A stretch of DNA of 64,000 nt from Chryseobacterium capnotolerans (lineage in GTDB: Bacteria > Bacteroidota > Bacteroidia > Flavobacteriales > Weeksellaceae), in assembly GCF_021278965.1 (NCBI RefSeq), contig NZ_CP065589.1:3415001-3479000 (forward strand), in the 5' to 3' direction. This document shows positions 1-8,329 of this stretch, piece by piece. A program made the translations under genes and the position numbers. The notes under the pieces are model-generated. The model had not been told where the DNA came from, did no database searches, and saw nothing but the letters and a program-made list of their open reading frames with translations. Every line of letters begins with the position of its first letter. Position 1 is the stretch's first letter.

Positions 1-1
1 T

Positions 2-334
2 AAAGCTTCTGAAATTCTTTTCGGCCGCTCTACAGCTGAAGATTTGGTAAGCCTTGATGAAGAAACTTTCCTTGAAGTTTTTGACGGAGTTCCACAAAAA
101 GAAGTAGCAAAAGCTGATGTTTTAGGGATAAATATTATTGACCTTCTTTCTGAAAAATCAGGATTTCTAAAATCTAAGAGTGAGGCTCAGAGAGAAATCA
201 AAGGAAACTCAATTTCTGTTAACAAACAAAAAGTAAATGATACTTATACAGCTAATGAAACAGATCTTATTGATGGCAAATTCTTATTGCTTCAAAAAGG
301 GAAAAAAAGCTATTTCATTGTAAAGGTTATTTAA
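2..334 (+). CDS. tyrS: Tyrosyl-tRNA synthetase, C-terminal part
   Basis: This is the last 110 codons of a gene that starts before the window. The product charges tRNA-Tyr with tyrosine in the cytoplasm. The visible part begins just after the catalytic core (LFGRSTAEDL is typical of bacterial TyrRS). It ends with an S4-like RNA-binding domain: the stretch GFLKSKSEAQREIKGNSISV matches the S4 pattern of a helix followed by a G-x-[IV]-x-V-N strand. The frame is open from base 2, so the real start lies upstream. A strong bidirectional hairpin terminator follows the stop by 15 bases. The identification rests on the S4 tail and linker, since the catalytic HIGH and KMSKS motifs are outside the window. 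Confidence 0.9.
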   Translation, partial: KASEILFGRSTAEDLVSLDEETFLEVFDGVPQKEVAKADVLGINIIDLLSEKSGFLKSKSEAQREIKGNSISVNKQKVNDTYTANETDLIDGKFLLLQKGKKSYFIVKVI

Positions 335-349
335 TTTTTAATACCATAT

Positions 350-385
350 AAAACCGGCGCTGAGATGAATCTCAGCGCCGGTTTT
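350..385. terminator. Bidirectional intrinsic terminator
   Basis: A perfect 16-bp inverted repeat (350-365 with 370-385) with a TGAA loop. A-rich flanks on one side and T-rich flanks on the other let it end both tyrS on the plus strand and the convergent desaturase on the minus strand. A near copy of this hairpin lies at 1578-1611. Confidence 0.85.
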
Positions 386-410
386 ATATTTTGAAATCTC
401 AATTCTGACT

Positions 411-1457
411 CTATTTTGAATATTCCCGAAAGCGGTTGGCTCTTCTGAAAGTTCCCAGATCATTAAAACGGACTCCATATTTTTTCAACACTTCCTGTGC
501 CTGTTTTCTTCCGATATGACGGACATAAAATGTCTCGTTGACTACAAAATGATGAATGCTGTGTGTCCATCCGAAAAAGAAACAAAACACCTGCATAGGA
601 AAAGTCCACCAAACATTCAGTACCTGTGTCTGTTCAATAACATTCCCCTCTTCAACATCGCCGAAATAATGCATATTGGAAGTTATAAAATGTAAACAGA
701 ACTGTCGCAGCAGGTTCGGTAGAAGAATTGTATAAGTAACGAAGCTTAAGCTGTTCAATACATTTTCAATATAAGAAGGGAAAGCAAAATCTGTCATAAA
801 CTTTGCATTAATCCAATTCAGCAGTAAATCTGCAAAAAAGAGGTATAAAATTACATGAGCAGCAATAGTCAGGGGGATCAAACCCAGAAATGCAATCCGT
901 TTCAAGGTGGAAGAGGTTTCATCTTTAAGGTTTCCGTTCTTTACCTCCGCGTCCATATCCTTAAACATTTGCTGAAGACGCAAAAGCCCGCCTAAAACAA
1001 TATCTGCAGTCGTTAATAATCGTTTAAACGACCAACGTTCACCATTTGTTACTCCACGTTCTTCCACATCGTGTAATGTTCCTGAAAATTTATGATGATG
1101 GTAATGTAATGTTCGCCTGATCCACGGGTTGATAGTCAGTGGACGCAAAATCCATACACTGAAAAGCATAAAATGATGTACCGGCTTTTGTTTTTTAAAG
1201 TAAAGCCAATGAATAAGATCATGCTCAATCTCGTGAAGAACTCCCATAAAAAAGGCATTCATAATGATCATCAACCAAGTTGGTATAATAGCTTTATACC
1301 AACCTACAGATGCAGCAATAATGGCAATAATTGAAAGTAAAAATATAGAAAACCCAATGCTGTTCTGCCTCTTCAATAGAGGATATTGTTCTTTAAGCTC
1401 CTGATAGGATTGATTAATTTCTTTCCTTATCTGTCTCGATTTTTCCTGATGTTTCAC
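411..1457 (-). CDS. Membrane fatty acid desaturase/hydroxylase family protein
   Basis: A 348-residue membrane di-iron enzyme of the fatty acid desaturase superfamily, expected to introduce a double bond or hydroxyl group into acyl chains at the inner membrane. Three histidine clusters that bind the iron pair are visible: HEIEH at residues 75-79, HYHHHK near 118-123, and HSIHHF near residue 300. Hydrophobic segments lie around residues 34-75 and 185-215, between the His boxes as the family requires. An additional H near residue 83 (LIH) follows the first box. Substrate and regiospecificity cannot be read from sequence; a carotenoid or sphingolipid hydroxylase is an alternative. It is a single gene, bounded by the hairpins at 350-385 and 1578-1611. 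Confidence 0.8.
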   Translation of the reverse strand: MKHQEKSRQIRKEINQSYQELKEQYPLLKRQNSIGFSIFLLSIIAIIAASVGWYKAIIPTWLMIIMNAFFMGVLHEIEHDLIHWLYFKKQKPVHHFMLFSVWILRPLTINPWIRRTLHYHHHKFSGTLHDVEERGVTNGERWSFKRLLTTADIVLGGLLRLQQMFKDMDAEVKNGNLKDETSSTLKRIAFLGLIPLTIAAHVILYLFFADLLLNWINAKFMTDFAFPSYIENVLNSLSFVTYTILLPNLLRQFCLHFITSNMHYFGDVEEGNVIEQTQVLNVWWTFPMQVFCFFFGWTHSIHHFVVNETFYVRHIGRKQAQEVLKKYGVRFNDLGTFRRANRFREYSK

Positions 1458-1577
1458 AATTTGGTGATTTTGTAATCAAAAATAATAAATTATACAATTA
1501 CTCAACACATAAATAATTACTAATAAAAATAATACACTAAGAAAATAATATGAATAACATTACATTTAACTAAAATA

Positions 1578-1611
1578 AAACCGGCATTGAGATAAATCTC
1601 AGTGCCGGTTT
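1578..1611 (-). terminator. Intrinsic terminator of the lipoprotein gene
   Basis: A 15-bp inverted repeat with one G-T pair and a 4-base loop, followed on the minus strand by T-rich sequence. It lies just past the end of the lipoprotein gene at 1638-2060. It shares most of its stem, and the A/T-rich sequence around it, with the hairpin at 350-385. Confidence 0.75.
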
Positions 1612-1637
1612 ATTTATTTTGAAAGTATTATTAGTTT

Positions 1638-2060
1638 TTAAAATACATAACTTGCAGAAGCAGATAAATACTGGCCGCTGGAAGTTCCTTCTTTTTTCAA
1701 TTCCCCATCTACCCATATCTGAACCTTTAAAGTAGAAGATGCATTAGCTCCTACAGCATTTACTGCTACATTTGCATTATATGAACCTTTTTCTGCAGTA
1801 ACTTCAGGGCTTGACCATGTTGTTCCGCTAAGGCTTGAAGCTGTAGTAGGATTACCATCAATTCCATAGACTGCTACATCTATATCAGCTCCTGAAGAAG
1901 CGATTGCTTTAAAAACTACTTTATGGCTCTTCCCTGCTCCATTTACGTTAGGGGTATCATCGTCATCTTTACTGCAAGAGGCTACAAATCCCATTAACAC
2001 AGTGGCAAGAAGCACTACAAATGTACCTTTCAACAGCTGGTTTATTCTTGTTTTTTTCAT
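1638..2060 (-). CDS. Small DDDD-type lipoprotein, paralogue of 4911-5345
   Basis: A 140-residue exported lipoprotein of unknown function. Residues 1-29 form a lipoprotein signal peptide ending at a lipobox (VASC), so Cys29 would be acylated; the next residues are SKDDDD, a typical Bacteroidota surface or outer-membrane lipoprotein start. The remaining ~105 residues look like a single beta domain: a VVFKA strand near the start, a central TTWSSPEV, and a late VQIWVDGEL strand. The same order of motifs occurs in the lipoprotein at 4911-5345, so the two are paralogues. The pattern (late I-x-VDG strand) loosely recalls MmpS-like domains, but I would not assign that. It has its own upstream region shared with the divergent histidine kinase at 2263. 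Confidence 0.75.
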   Translation of the reverse strand: MKKTRINQLLKGTFVVLLATVLMGFVASCSKDDDDTPNVNGAGKSHKVVFKAIASSGADIDVAVYGIDGNPTTASSLSGTTWSSPEVTAEKGSYNANVAVNAVGANASSTLKVQIWVDGELKKEGTSSGQYLSASASYVF

Positions 2061-2262
2061 AATCTTTTTGTTTAAATTTTAGTTACTTTATTTGATATTC
2101 TATGAGTAGTGATTTCGTCTCTGCAAAGCTATTGGAGTCCTGAAACTTTATCAATCCAAAAAAAGGAGTATTTTTTCTACCTAAATTCTGGTATTTTTTA
2201 TGCTAAAATTTTTAGTTAAATTCAGCGTTTATAAAAAATACATTCTACAGAACTGATACCTG

Positions 2263-4236
2263 ATGAAGAGATTACTGATCCTGTTAAGCATATTACTGTC
2301 TTTTGGTGTACGATCACAACAATTGATCCCCCTTGATGAAAAACCTTATTTAGACAGCTTACAAAACATTGTAAGAAATAGCAGAACTGCTGCAGCAAAA
2401 GCAAATTCTACTTTTCTTTTATCAAATTATTACAGAAATATCGATTCTCTGCTGAGCAAAAAATATCTGGAAAGTGGAAAAACACTCATCAAAAGCGATG
2501 CTTTTCTCTCCGCTAAATATGATTTCTACGAAGCACAATATAATCTGGACAGAAATAAGGCAAAAGCTGCCATTTCTTATCAAAAGGCAATTAAAGCTTT
2601 GTCAAAAATTAAGAATGAAGAATCTGATCTCCTTCAGGCAGCAGCATGGTATAGTTATGGAGTCACCCAGAAAGACAAAGAAGGCTATCCTTTTCTAGTA
2701 AAAACTATTCTTGAAAAAAGTATTCCATTAGCTAAAAAGTATGAGAATAGCAGGAATCTTGGCTTTCTCTATACCCAGCTCGCCGTCATCCTTACTTACA
2801 ATGCAGAGTTTAAGAAATCTGAGGATTATAATGCTAAAGCCTTGAAAATTCTTGAAAAGCACTACCCTAATTCACCTGAATTATTTTTTACCTACTTAAA
2901 TTTAGCCAATAATTTCTGTTATCAGGCCAAAGGAGATGAAGCTAAAAAGTATTTAGATAAAGCTGATGCACTCATTAGCCCTCACCCCGATTCTTCCGTC
3001 AATGCTTTTTATTATTACGCTCAAACACTTTACTGTATTACCAGACAAAAGAATCCTGAAGCGTTACCCGTTATTGAAAAAGGCCTTGCTTATGCTAAAA
3101 GGTTTAATCAGAATCTACTGGCACAAATGTTTTATTTCAATAAGTATGATATTTTAAGAAAATTAAAAAGATATCCTGAAGCAAAAGGTGCTCTGGAAGA
3201 TATTTTAACCGAAAAATCCCTTGCCCTTGATCTTAATAACAGAAAAACCATTTATAAGCAGCTTTCTTCTTTACATGAAGAAATGGGAAATACTAAGGAA
3301 GCCTTAGTCTGGGAACAAAGATATTCTAAACTCAACGATAGCCTGAATACTGAGAATGTAAAGCTTGAAATCAATAAAATTGAATCTAAGTTCAATGCTG
3401 CGGAAAAGGAAAGAAAGATAGCCACTTTAAATGCAGAGAAAAATCAAAAAGAACTGGAAGTTAATAAGAAGAACTCCTATTTATGGGGATTAAGCCTTAT
3501 ATTACTATTAATGATAAGTTTGCTGATCTTTCTCTATATCATTTTTAGAAAAAATAAAAAAATCTCTGAGCAGAAGATTAATGACATCAAGCAAAAGGAA
3601 GAACTTTCTTTAACAAAAGCTATTCTTGAGGGAGAAGAAAGAGAAAGAGAACGTATCGCAAGAGATCTTCATGATGGTCTGGGCGGGATGCTAGCCGGCG
3701 TAAAAATCAATTTCTCTACTTGGTCTGCCAGTCATTTGGATCCAGAAAAAGATCAGGAGTTTTACAAGATTTTAGGACAACTGGATAATTCTGTAGGGGA
3801 ACTGCGGCATGTGGCAAGAAACCTGATGCCTGAATCATTGCTTAATTTCGGGTTAGAAACCGCCTTGAACGACCTTTGTGAGTTTTATAACAGAAAAGAT
3901 ATTGAAATTGATTTCCAGGCGATCAATATTGAAAAGAATCTGCCATTAAATATCCAGCTTAATATTTACAGGATTGCCCAGGAATTACTGGCCAATGCCA
4001 TCAAGCATTCTGAAGCCAGCAGTATCTTATTACAATGTTCCCAATCTGAAAAAGATTTTTTCATTACTATTGAAGACAACGGAAAAGGATTTGAAAGCGG
4101 CAAAGAACAAAAAACAAAGAGTATGGGATTCCGTAATTTAAAGAACAGAGTCGATTATCTGAAAGGAAATATGGAGATCAGCTCTGACAATCAAGGTACA
4201 ACGATTAATATAGAACTCAACATAGATGGAGAATGA
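2263..4236 (+). CDS. TPR-containing NarL-type sensor histidine kinase
   Basis: A 657-residue membrane sensor kinase. Residues 1-19 are a signal peptide. Residues ~30-370 form TPR-like helical repeats in the periplasm. Residues ~372-403 are a coiled coil, and ~407-428 a single membrane helix. The cytoplasmic part has a HisKA_3 dimerisation domain with the phosphoacceptor His470 in the motif ARDLHDGLGG, then a HATPase domain with an N box (ELLANAIKH) and a GKGFE glycine box. This architecture is common in Bacteroidota, where the TPR region senses an unknown envelope or peptide signal. The last 11 bases overlap the start of the response regulator gene, so the two are translationally coupled partners. 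Confidence 0.92.
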   Translation: MKRLLILLSILLSFGVRSQQLIPLDEKPYLDSLQNIVRNSRTAAAKANSTFLLSNYYRNIDSLLSKKYLESGKTLIKSDAFLSAKYDFYEAQYNLDRNKAKAAISYQKAIKALSKIKNEESDLLQAAAWYSYGVTQKDKEGYPFLVKTILEKSIPLAKKYENSRNLGFLYTQLAVILTYNAEFKKSEDYNAKALKILEKHYPNSPELFFTYLNLANNFCYQAKGDEAKKYLDKADALISPHPDSSVNAFYYYAQTLYCITRQKNPEALPVIEKGLAYAKRFNQNLLAQMFYFNKYDILRKLKRYPEAKGALEDILTEKSLALDLNNRKTIYKQLSSLHEEMGNTKEALVWEQRYSKLNDSLNTENVKLEINKIESKFNAAEKERKIATLNAEKNQKELEVNKKNSYLWGLSLILLLMISLLIFLYIIFRKNKKISEQKINDIKQKEELSLTKAILEGEERERERIARDLHDGLGGMLAGVKINFSTWSASHLDPEKDQEFYKILGQLDNSVGELRHVARNLMPESLLNFGLETALNDLCEFYNRKDIEIDFQAINIEKNLPLNIQLNIYRIAQELLANAIKHSEASSILLQCSQSEKDFFITIEDNGKGFESGKEQKTKSMGFRNLKNRVDYLKGNMEISSDNQGTTINIELNIDGE

Positions 4237-4864
4237 AAAAATAAATATTGTCATCGTAGATGATCACCCTATCGTTATTGAAGGACTGAAAATGATGCTG
4301 CAAAGCCAGCCATCTTTCAATATTCCGGAAACCTTTACTTCCGGTTCAGAGATCATCGGCTTTATTGGCCGCAATAAAGTTGACATTATTCTTTTGGATA
4401 TCACATTGCCCGATGCCAATGGAACAGAACTTTGCAGGGAAATCAAAAAAATATCTCCTGAAACCTCTGTGATCATGTTCAGTAACCGTTCTGAAAGAAG
4501 TATGATCATGCAGGCTATCCAAAACGGAGCCAGCGGTTATCTTCTTAAAAATACATCCATTGAAGAATTGGTGATCTGTATCAAAGGAGCATTATCCGGC
4601 GATATTGTTTTTTGTAATGAAACCAAGCAAATCATCAGCAGACCTTCTCAAAATGAGCTGCCAATTCCCAGGCTGACTAAAAGGGAAAAACAAATCCTGC
4701 ATCTTGTAGCACAGGGCAAAACAAGTAATAAGATTGCAGAAGAGCTCTTTCTCAGCCCGCTTACGGTAGATACTCACCGAAAAAACCTACTCCAGAAATT
4801 TCAGGCTAAAAATTCTACAGAACTTGTGAACCAGGCCATAGAATATAATCTGATTGAAAAATAG
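4226..4864 (+). CDS. NarL/FixJ-family response regulator
   Basis: A 212-residue cytoplasmic transcription factor. The receiver domain (residues ~6-125) has the acidic pair D12/D13, the phosphoacceptor D58 in LLDIT and the conserved Lys in YLLKNT. A LuxR-type HTH follows (residues ~145-208; LTKREKQILHLVAQG, then the recognition helix VDTHRKNLLQKF). Its start codon lies inside the end of the upstream histidine kinase gene, so the kinase is the obvious phosphodonor. The terminator at 4865-4889 starts at the base after the stop codon. Likely targets are unknown; the two paralogous lipoprotein genes on either side of the pair are candidates by position only. Confidence 0.93.
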   Translation: MENEKINIVIVDDHPIVIEGLKMMLQSQPSFNIPETFTSGSEIIGFIGRNKVDIILLDITLPDANGTELCREIKKISPETSVIMFSNRSERSMIMQAIQNGASGYLLKNTSIEELVICIKGALSGDIVFCNETKQIISRPSQNELPIPRLTKREKQILHLVAQGKTSNKIAEELFLSPLTVDTHRKNLLQKFQAKNSTELVNQAIEYNLIEK

Positions 4865-4889
4865 AAAAACCGCTCTAAAAGCGGTTTTT
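4865..4889. terminator. Bidirectional intrinsic terminator
   Basis: A 10-bp perfect stem (4865-4874 with 4880-4889) whose A-run and T-run serve both strands. It separates the response regulator (plus) from the convergent lipoprotein gene (minus). Confidence 0.85.
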
Positions 4890-4910
4890 ATGTTATATAG
4901 AATATTTTAT

Positions 4911-5345
4911 TTAGTATTCAAGGAAACTATAAGCAATCTTGACAACCTGATTATCACCTTTCCCTGTAACTTTAGCAGTTTTGGCAACTTCTCCATCTAT
5001 CAAAAGAGTAATTGTAAGTTCCGAATTCGCTTGTGGTAATACAGCATTAGCAGCAAAATTCAGTTGTGCCTGGCTGGAGTTCACAAACATTTCATCGCTC
5101 TTCCAGTTTTCTTTTAAAGGGGCAGTAGGAGTACTATATATAGTATTCTGGGCAGTTCCTACCTGAGTTACTACAGAGATAAGCTCTGATCCTGTAGTCG
5201 CTTTGGCTACAAATTGAACCACATGATCCTGAAATTCATCATCGTCATCTTTTTTACACGAATTTACAACAGTAATCACTGAAAATAACAAAACGAATAA
5301 AGAAGAAAGTCTAAGTAAACTTTTTAAATTGTAAAATTGCTTCAT
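4911..5345 (-). CDS. Small DDDD-type lipoprotein, paralogue of 1638-2060
   Basis: A 144-residue lipoprotein. The signal peptide ends at a lipobox with Cys30 (VVNSC) followed by KKDDDDE. The mature part shares its motif order with the lipoprotein at 1638-2060: VVQFVAKATTG at the start, a central W (ENWKSDE), an alternating hydrophobic strand rich in Ala/Asn (NFAANAV), and a late LLIDGEV strand. This supports paralogy even though overall identity is low. The function is unknown. It is transcribed convergently with the histidine kinase/response regulator pair and separated from it only by a shared terminator. It may be a target or co-sensor of that pair, but this is inferred from position alone. 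Confidence 0.75.
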   Translation of the reverse strand: MKQFYNLKSLLRLSSLFVLLFSVITVVNSCKKDDDDEFQDHVVQFVAKATTGSELISVVTQVGTAQNTIYSTPTAPLKENWKSDEMFVNSSQAQLNFAANAVLPQANSELTITLLIDGEVAKTAKVTGKGDNQVVKIAYSFLEY

Positions 5346-5695
5346 TTCTCCAAATAGATTTTTTAATGTTCCAAATATAGGTTTTTTATTAATATAAAAA
5401 TATCTTTAATAAAAAATTTACAACATTTTTTTACAATAAATATCAAATCAATAAAAACGAAATCAATGTTAAAAAACCTAATAACACAACGTAATTTCCT
5501 AATTATTAAACATAAAATACTTTTATATTCTTAATTATTTCCATACTGATAAAAGCCAATCATAAAAATAGAATTATTGTGCTTTTATATAAAGATTAGC
5601 TTTCCTTTTTTATTTCTAAAAATGATTTTTCACCGCCTTTACAGGAATCCTAAAAGTTAGGATTTACAATATAATTTATTAATTATATTTGCTGT
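5346..5695. other. AT-rich intergenic region with two promoters
   Basis: No gene is visible in these 350 bases. The left part must carry the promoter of the minus-strand lipoprotein. On the right, an 8-bp perfect hairpin (5646-5653 with 5657-5664) precedes a TATATTTG box at 5684-5691 that fits the Bacteroidota -7 consensus. The box is only five bases before the esterase start codon, which would make that mRNA leaderless or nearly so. I see no matching -33 box at the usual distance, so the promoter call is weak. Confidence 0.35.
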
Positions 5696-6334
5696 ATGAA
5701 TTTAGATTACATAGTAAGAGAGCCGGAAAATATCACCTCTGCTACCCCTATACTTTTTATGCTTCACGGCTACGGCAGCAATGAACAGGATCTTTTCAGT
5801 TTTAGAGAGACCCTTCCCAAAGATTGGATCATCGTTAGTTTCAGAGCACCGAGAGATACTCAGTTTGAGGGATATTCTTGGTATGATATTAATTTTAATG
5901 ACCCTGAGCATTTCATTGATGTTCCTCAGGCTACTGAGTCTTTAAATGCAGTATTGGAAAGCATATTAAAAATAGTCAACAACTATGGCCTTACTGAAAG
6001 CAAAGTGCATTTATGCGGGTTCAGTCAGGGAGGAGTATTATGCTATGCCCTTGCATTAAAATATCCTGAATTATTTACCAATATCGCCTGTTTAAGTGCT
6101 TATACGGAAGAAAAGATTCTGGATGGAATTGTAAAGGATAAAAAGAAACTGGAAAAGTTAAGATTCTTTGTATCTCATGGTACAGATGACGCTGTAATTC
6201 CTATTGATTGGGGAAGAAAGGCTGCTGAATTACTTTATGATCTTAACTGTTATTTTACCTTCAGAGAATATATGAACGGACATGGGGTGAACCAAAAAAA
6301 TTATATGGATTTAATGGATTTTTTCTCAAAATAG
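5696..6334 (+). CDS. Carboxylesterase/phospholipase family alpha/beta hydrolase
   Basis: A 212-residue cytoplasmic serine hydrolase of the phospholipase/carboxylesterase (PF02230-like) family, which cleaves short-chain esters or lysophospholipids. The oxyanion-hole motif LHGYGSNEQDL is at residues 23-33, the nucleophile elbow GFSQGG places the catalytic Ser at 110, the acid is Asp164 or 165 in HGTDDAVIP, and the catalytic His is 196 in NGHGV. The full length matches the family, and there is no signal peptide. It is a monocistronic gene with a TAnnTTTG box very close to the start. The natural substrate cannot be inferred. Confidence 0.88.
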   Translation: MNLDYIVREPENITSATPILFMLHGYGSNEQDLFSFRETLPKDWIIVSFRAPRDTQFEGYSWYDINFNDPEHFIDVPQATESLNAVLESILKIVNNYGLTESKVHLCGFSQGGVLCYALALKYPELFTNIACLSAYTEEKILDGIVKDKKKLEKLRFFVSHGTDDAVIPIDWGRKAAELLYDLNCYFTFREYMNGHGVNQKNYMDLMDFFSK

Positions 6335-6455
6335 GCAGAATTCACATTTAAAATAAATTCAATAAAAACAAACACATCATTGCTGTTTATACAAACATTC
6401 CTGCATTTGGAATGTTTTTTTATTATGATAAAGATAAATTCAGTAAATTCAGTAA

Positions 6456-7796
6456 ATGAAACTAAAGCTACTTTTACTGGGTTTATTGTTGGGTATTTTT
6501 GCCCATGCCCAAAACTCCTTCCGGCTGGTCAATACTCAAAAAGCAGTGATCCCTTTCCAGCTTATCAACAATCTGATTTTTATTCCGATCAATATCAATG
6601 GAGCCAGCCTTACCTTTATGGTGGATACCGGAGTAGCAGAAACTATTTTATTCAGTTTAGACAATAAAGAAATCCAGCTGAGTAATGTGGAAAAGATAAA
6701 ATTTTCCGGACTTGGAGGAAGCTTAAGTATAGATGGGCTAAAATCTGATCGTAATATTGGCAGAATTGGGGATGAAGTCGTTAATATGTCTATGTCTCTT
6801 TATGTGATCCTGGATGAGGAATTCAATATTTCTTCTCATGTAGGAATTCCTGTAAACGGGGTTATCGGTTATCATTTTTTTAAAGATCATCCTATCGCCA
6901 TTGACTATATTTCTAAAAAAATAACGATTTATGAGAATGCAGACCTCTTAAAAAGGAAAATCAGAAAATCTGACGAAATTCCAATCAGTATTGAAAATAA
7001 TAAGCCTTATCTTAATGCTGATGTAGAAATGACCCGTGAAAAGAAAGCTTCAAAACTTCTGATTGATCTTGGAAACAGCGATGCTATATGGCTCTTCCCT
7101 ACCCTTATCAAAGATTTTGTTTATAACCGGCCCAATATTGATGATTTTCTGGGCCGTGGATTCAATGGGGATATTTACGGTAAAAGAAGCAGGATTCATA
7201 ATTTTTATCTTGGTGATTTTAAATTTGAAAAACCTCTTACTGCCATGCCTGATGAGTACTCCATTCAGCATGTGAACCTCGTAAAAGATAGAAAAGGTTC
7301 GGTAGGTGGTGAAATCATGAGACGGTTTTCCCTCATTTTCGATTATCCCAACAATAAACTATATTTGAAGAAAAACAGAAACTTTGATGATCCTTTTCAC
7401 TTTAATATGAGCGGCCTCGATTTTAAACAGGATGGATTGGAATGGCAGCAGGATCGAGTGAAAATGGAAACCCAAACAATGGGAGGTTCAGTAACGGGTA
7501 CGATAGGTAATAAGAATGAAGTATACAGAGAATCTTTTCAATATAATTTTATTCTCAAACCTATATTTTCTATTGCAGGAGTGAGAAAAGACTCACCGGC
7601 TTATGCAGCTGGTTTAAAAAAGGACGATAAAGTAATCAGCATTAATGGAGATAAAACATCAGACATGACCCTGGAAAAAATCCTTGAAATCATGAAGTCT
7701 TCCGAAGGGCGAAGTATTACCATGATTATTCAAAGGCAAGAAGAAAAACTTACTTTCCATTTTAATTTGGAAGACCCAATTCCTTATCAAGAATAA
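6456..7796 (+). CDS. Secreted retropepsin-like aspartyl protease with PDZ domain
   Basis: A 446-residue envelope protein. Residues 1-18 are a signal peptide (cleavage after AHA). Two aspartyl-protease-like lobes follow: the first has the catalytic motif FMVDTG (Asp57), the second a degenerate LLIDLGNSD near residue 206, where the usual DTG is DLG. The linker GVIGYHFF and GGEIMRRF motifs are typical of this Bacteroidota family. Residues ~350-435 form a PDZ domain (AGVRKDSPAYAAGLKKDDKV), which would bind C-termini of substrates. It probably acts as a periplasmic or outer-membrane peptidase; a binding-only role is possible given the altered second Asp motif. The next gene starts five bases after the stop, so the two probably form an operon. 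Confidence 0.85.
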   Translation: MKLKLLLLGLLLGIFAHAQNSFRLVNTQKAVIPFQLINNLIFIPININGASLTFMVDTGVAETILFSLDNKEIQLSNVEKIKFSGLGGSLSIDGLKSDRNIGRIGDEVVNMSMSLYVILDEEFNISSHVGIPVNGVIGYHFFKDHPIAIDYISKKITIYENADLLKRKIRKSDEIPISIENNKPYLNADVEMTREKKASKLLIDLGNSDAIWLFPTLIKDFVYNRPNIDDFLGRGFNGDIYGKRSRIHNFYLGDFKFEKPLTAMPDEYSIQHVNLVKDRKGSVGGEIMRRFSLIFDYPNNKLYLKKNRNFDDPFHFNMSGLDFKQDGLEWQQDRVKMETQTMGGSVTGTIGNKNEVYRESFQYNFILKPIFSIAGVRKDSPAYAAGLKKDDKVISINGDKTSDMTLEKILEIMKSSEGRSITMIIQRQEEKLTFHFNLEDPIPYQE

Positions 7797-7801
7797 ATAA
7801 T

Positions 7802-8329
7802 ATGACAACCGAAGAAACAACTTTAGACAGAATAAGAACCCGCCCAAGATTTAAGATGTTTACCCATCTTACTAAGGAAGAGTATGCAGAAAACCTAAAA
7901 AAATACCTTTCCGAACATAAAAATGAATTCTCCGGTAACATCAATAAAGAAGTGGCTACCATCTGGGTGGAAACATCCAATGACAATTACTGGAAGCCTC
8001 GTCTTGCTTTAAGAGTCGAAGTAGAAGATGACGAAACAGTAATACGTGGAATTTTTGGACCTAGTTCTGCTGTATGGACCTTTTTTATGTTCCTGTATTT
8101 TTCGTTTTCTATTTTTTGGATGACATTTTTTACTATGTATTACGTAGAAAAGCAAATAAAAAGCGCTGAATACCCTTGGGCACTGAGCGCTTCTTTTGTC
8201 ATGTTATTTTTTATTCTTCTCACTTATATTGCCGCAAGATTCGGGCAGCATAAAGGAAAAGATGAAATGCTTAAATTAAGACAGTTTGCCGAAGAATCTA
8301 CTTTACAATTCGAAAAGAAGATTATTTAG
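7802..8329 (+). CDS. Two-TM membrane protein of unknown function
   Basis: A 175-residue protein with a hydrophilic N-terminal ~85 residues, two membrane helices (about residues 90-117 and 124-146) and a short charged tail. I recognise no family. It starts five bases after the aspartyl protease stop and is probably co-transcribed with it, which hints at a shared envelope role. The gene end overlaps the end of the convergent L,D-transpeptidase gene by eight bases, so there is no room for a terminator hairpin between them. Confidence 0.7.
   Translation: MTTEETTLDRIRTRPRFKMFTHLTKEEYAENLKKYLSEHKNEFSGNINKEVATIWVETSNDNYWKPRLALRVEVEDDETVIRGIFGPSSAVWTFFMFLYFSFSIFWMTFFTMYYVEKQIKSAEYPWALSASFVMLFFILLTYIAARFGQHKGKDEMLKLRQFAEESTLQFEKKII

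Noticed and set aside
6380..6667. Open frame overlapping the start of the aspartyl protease
   Set aside because: It is in another frame of a clear coding gene and its peptide has no protein-like features.
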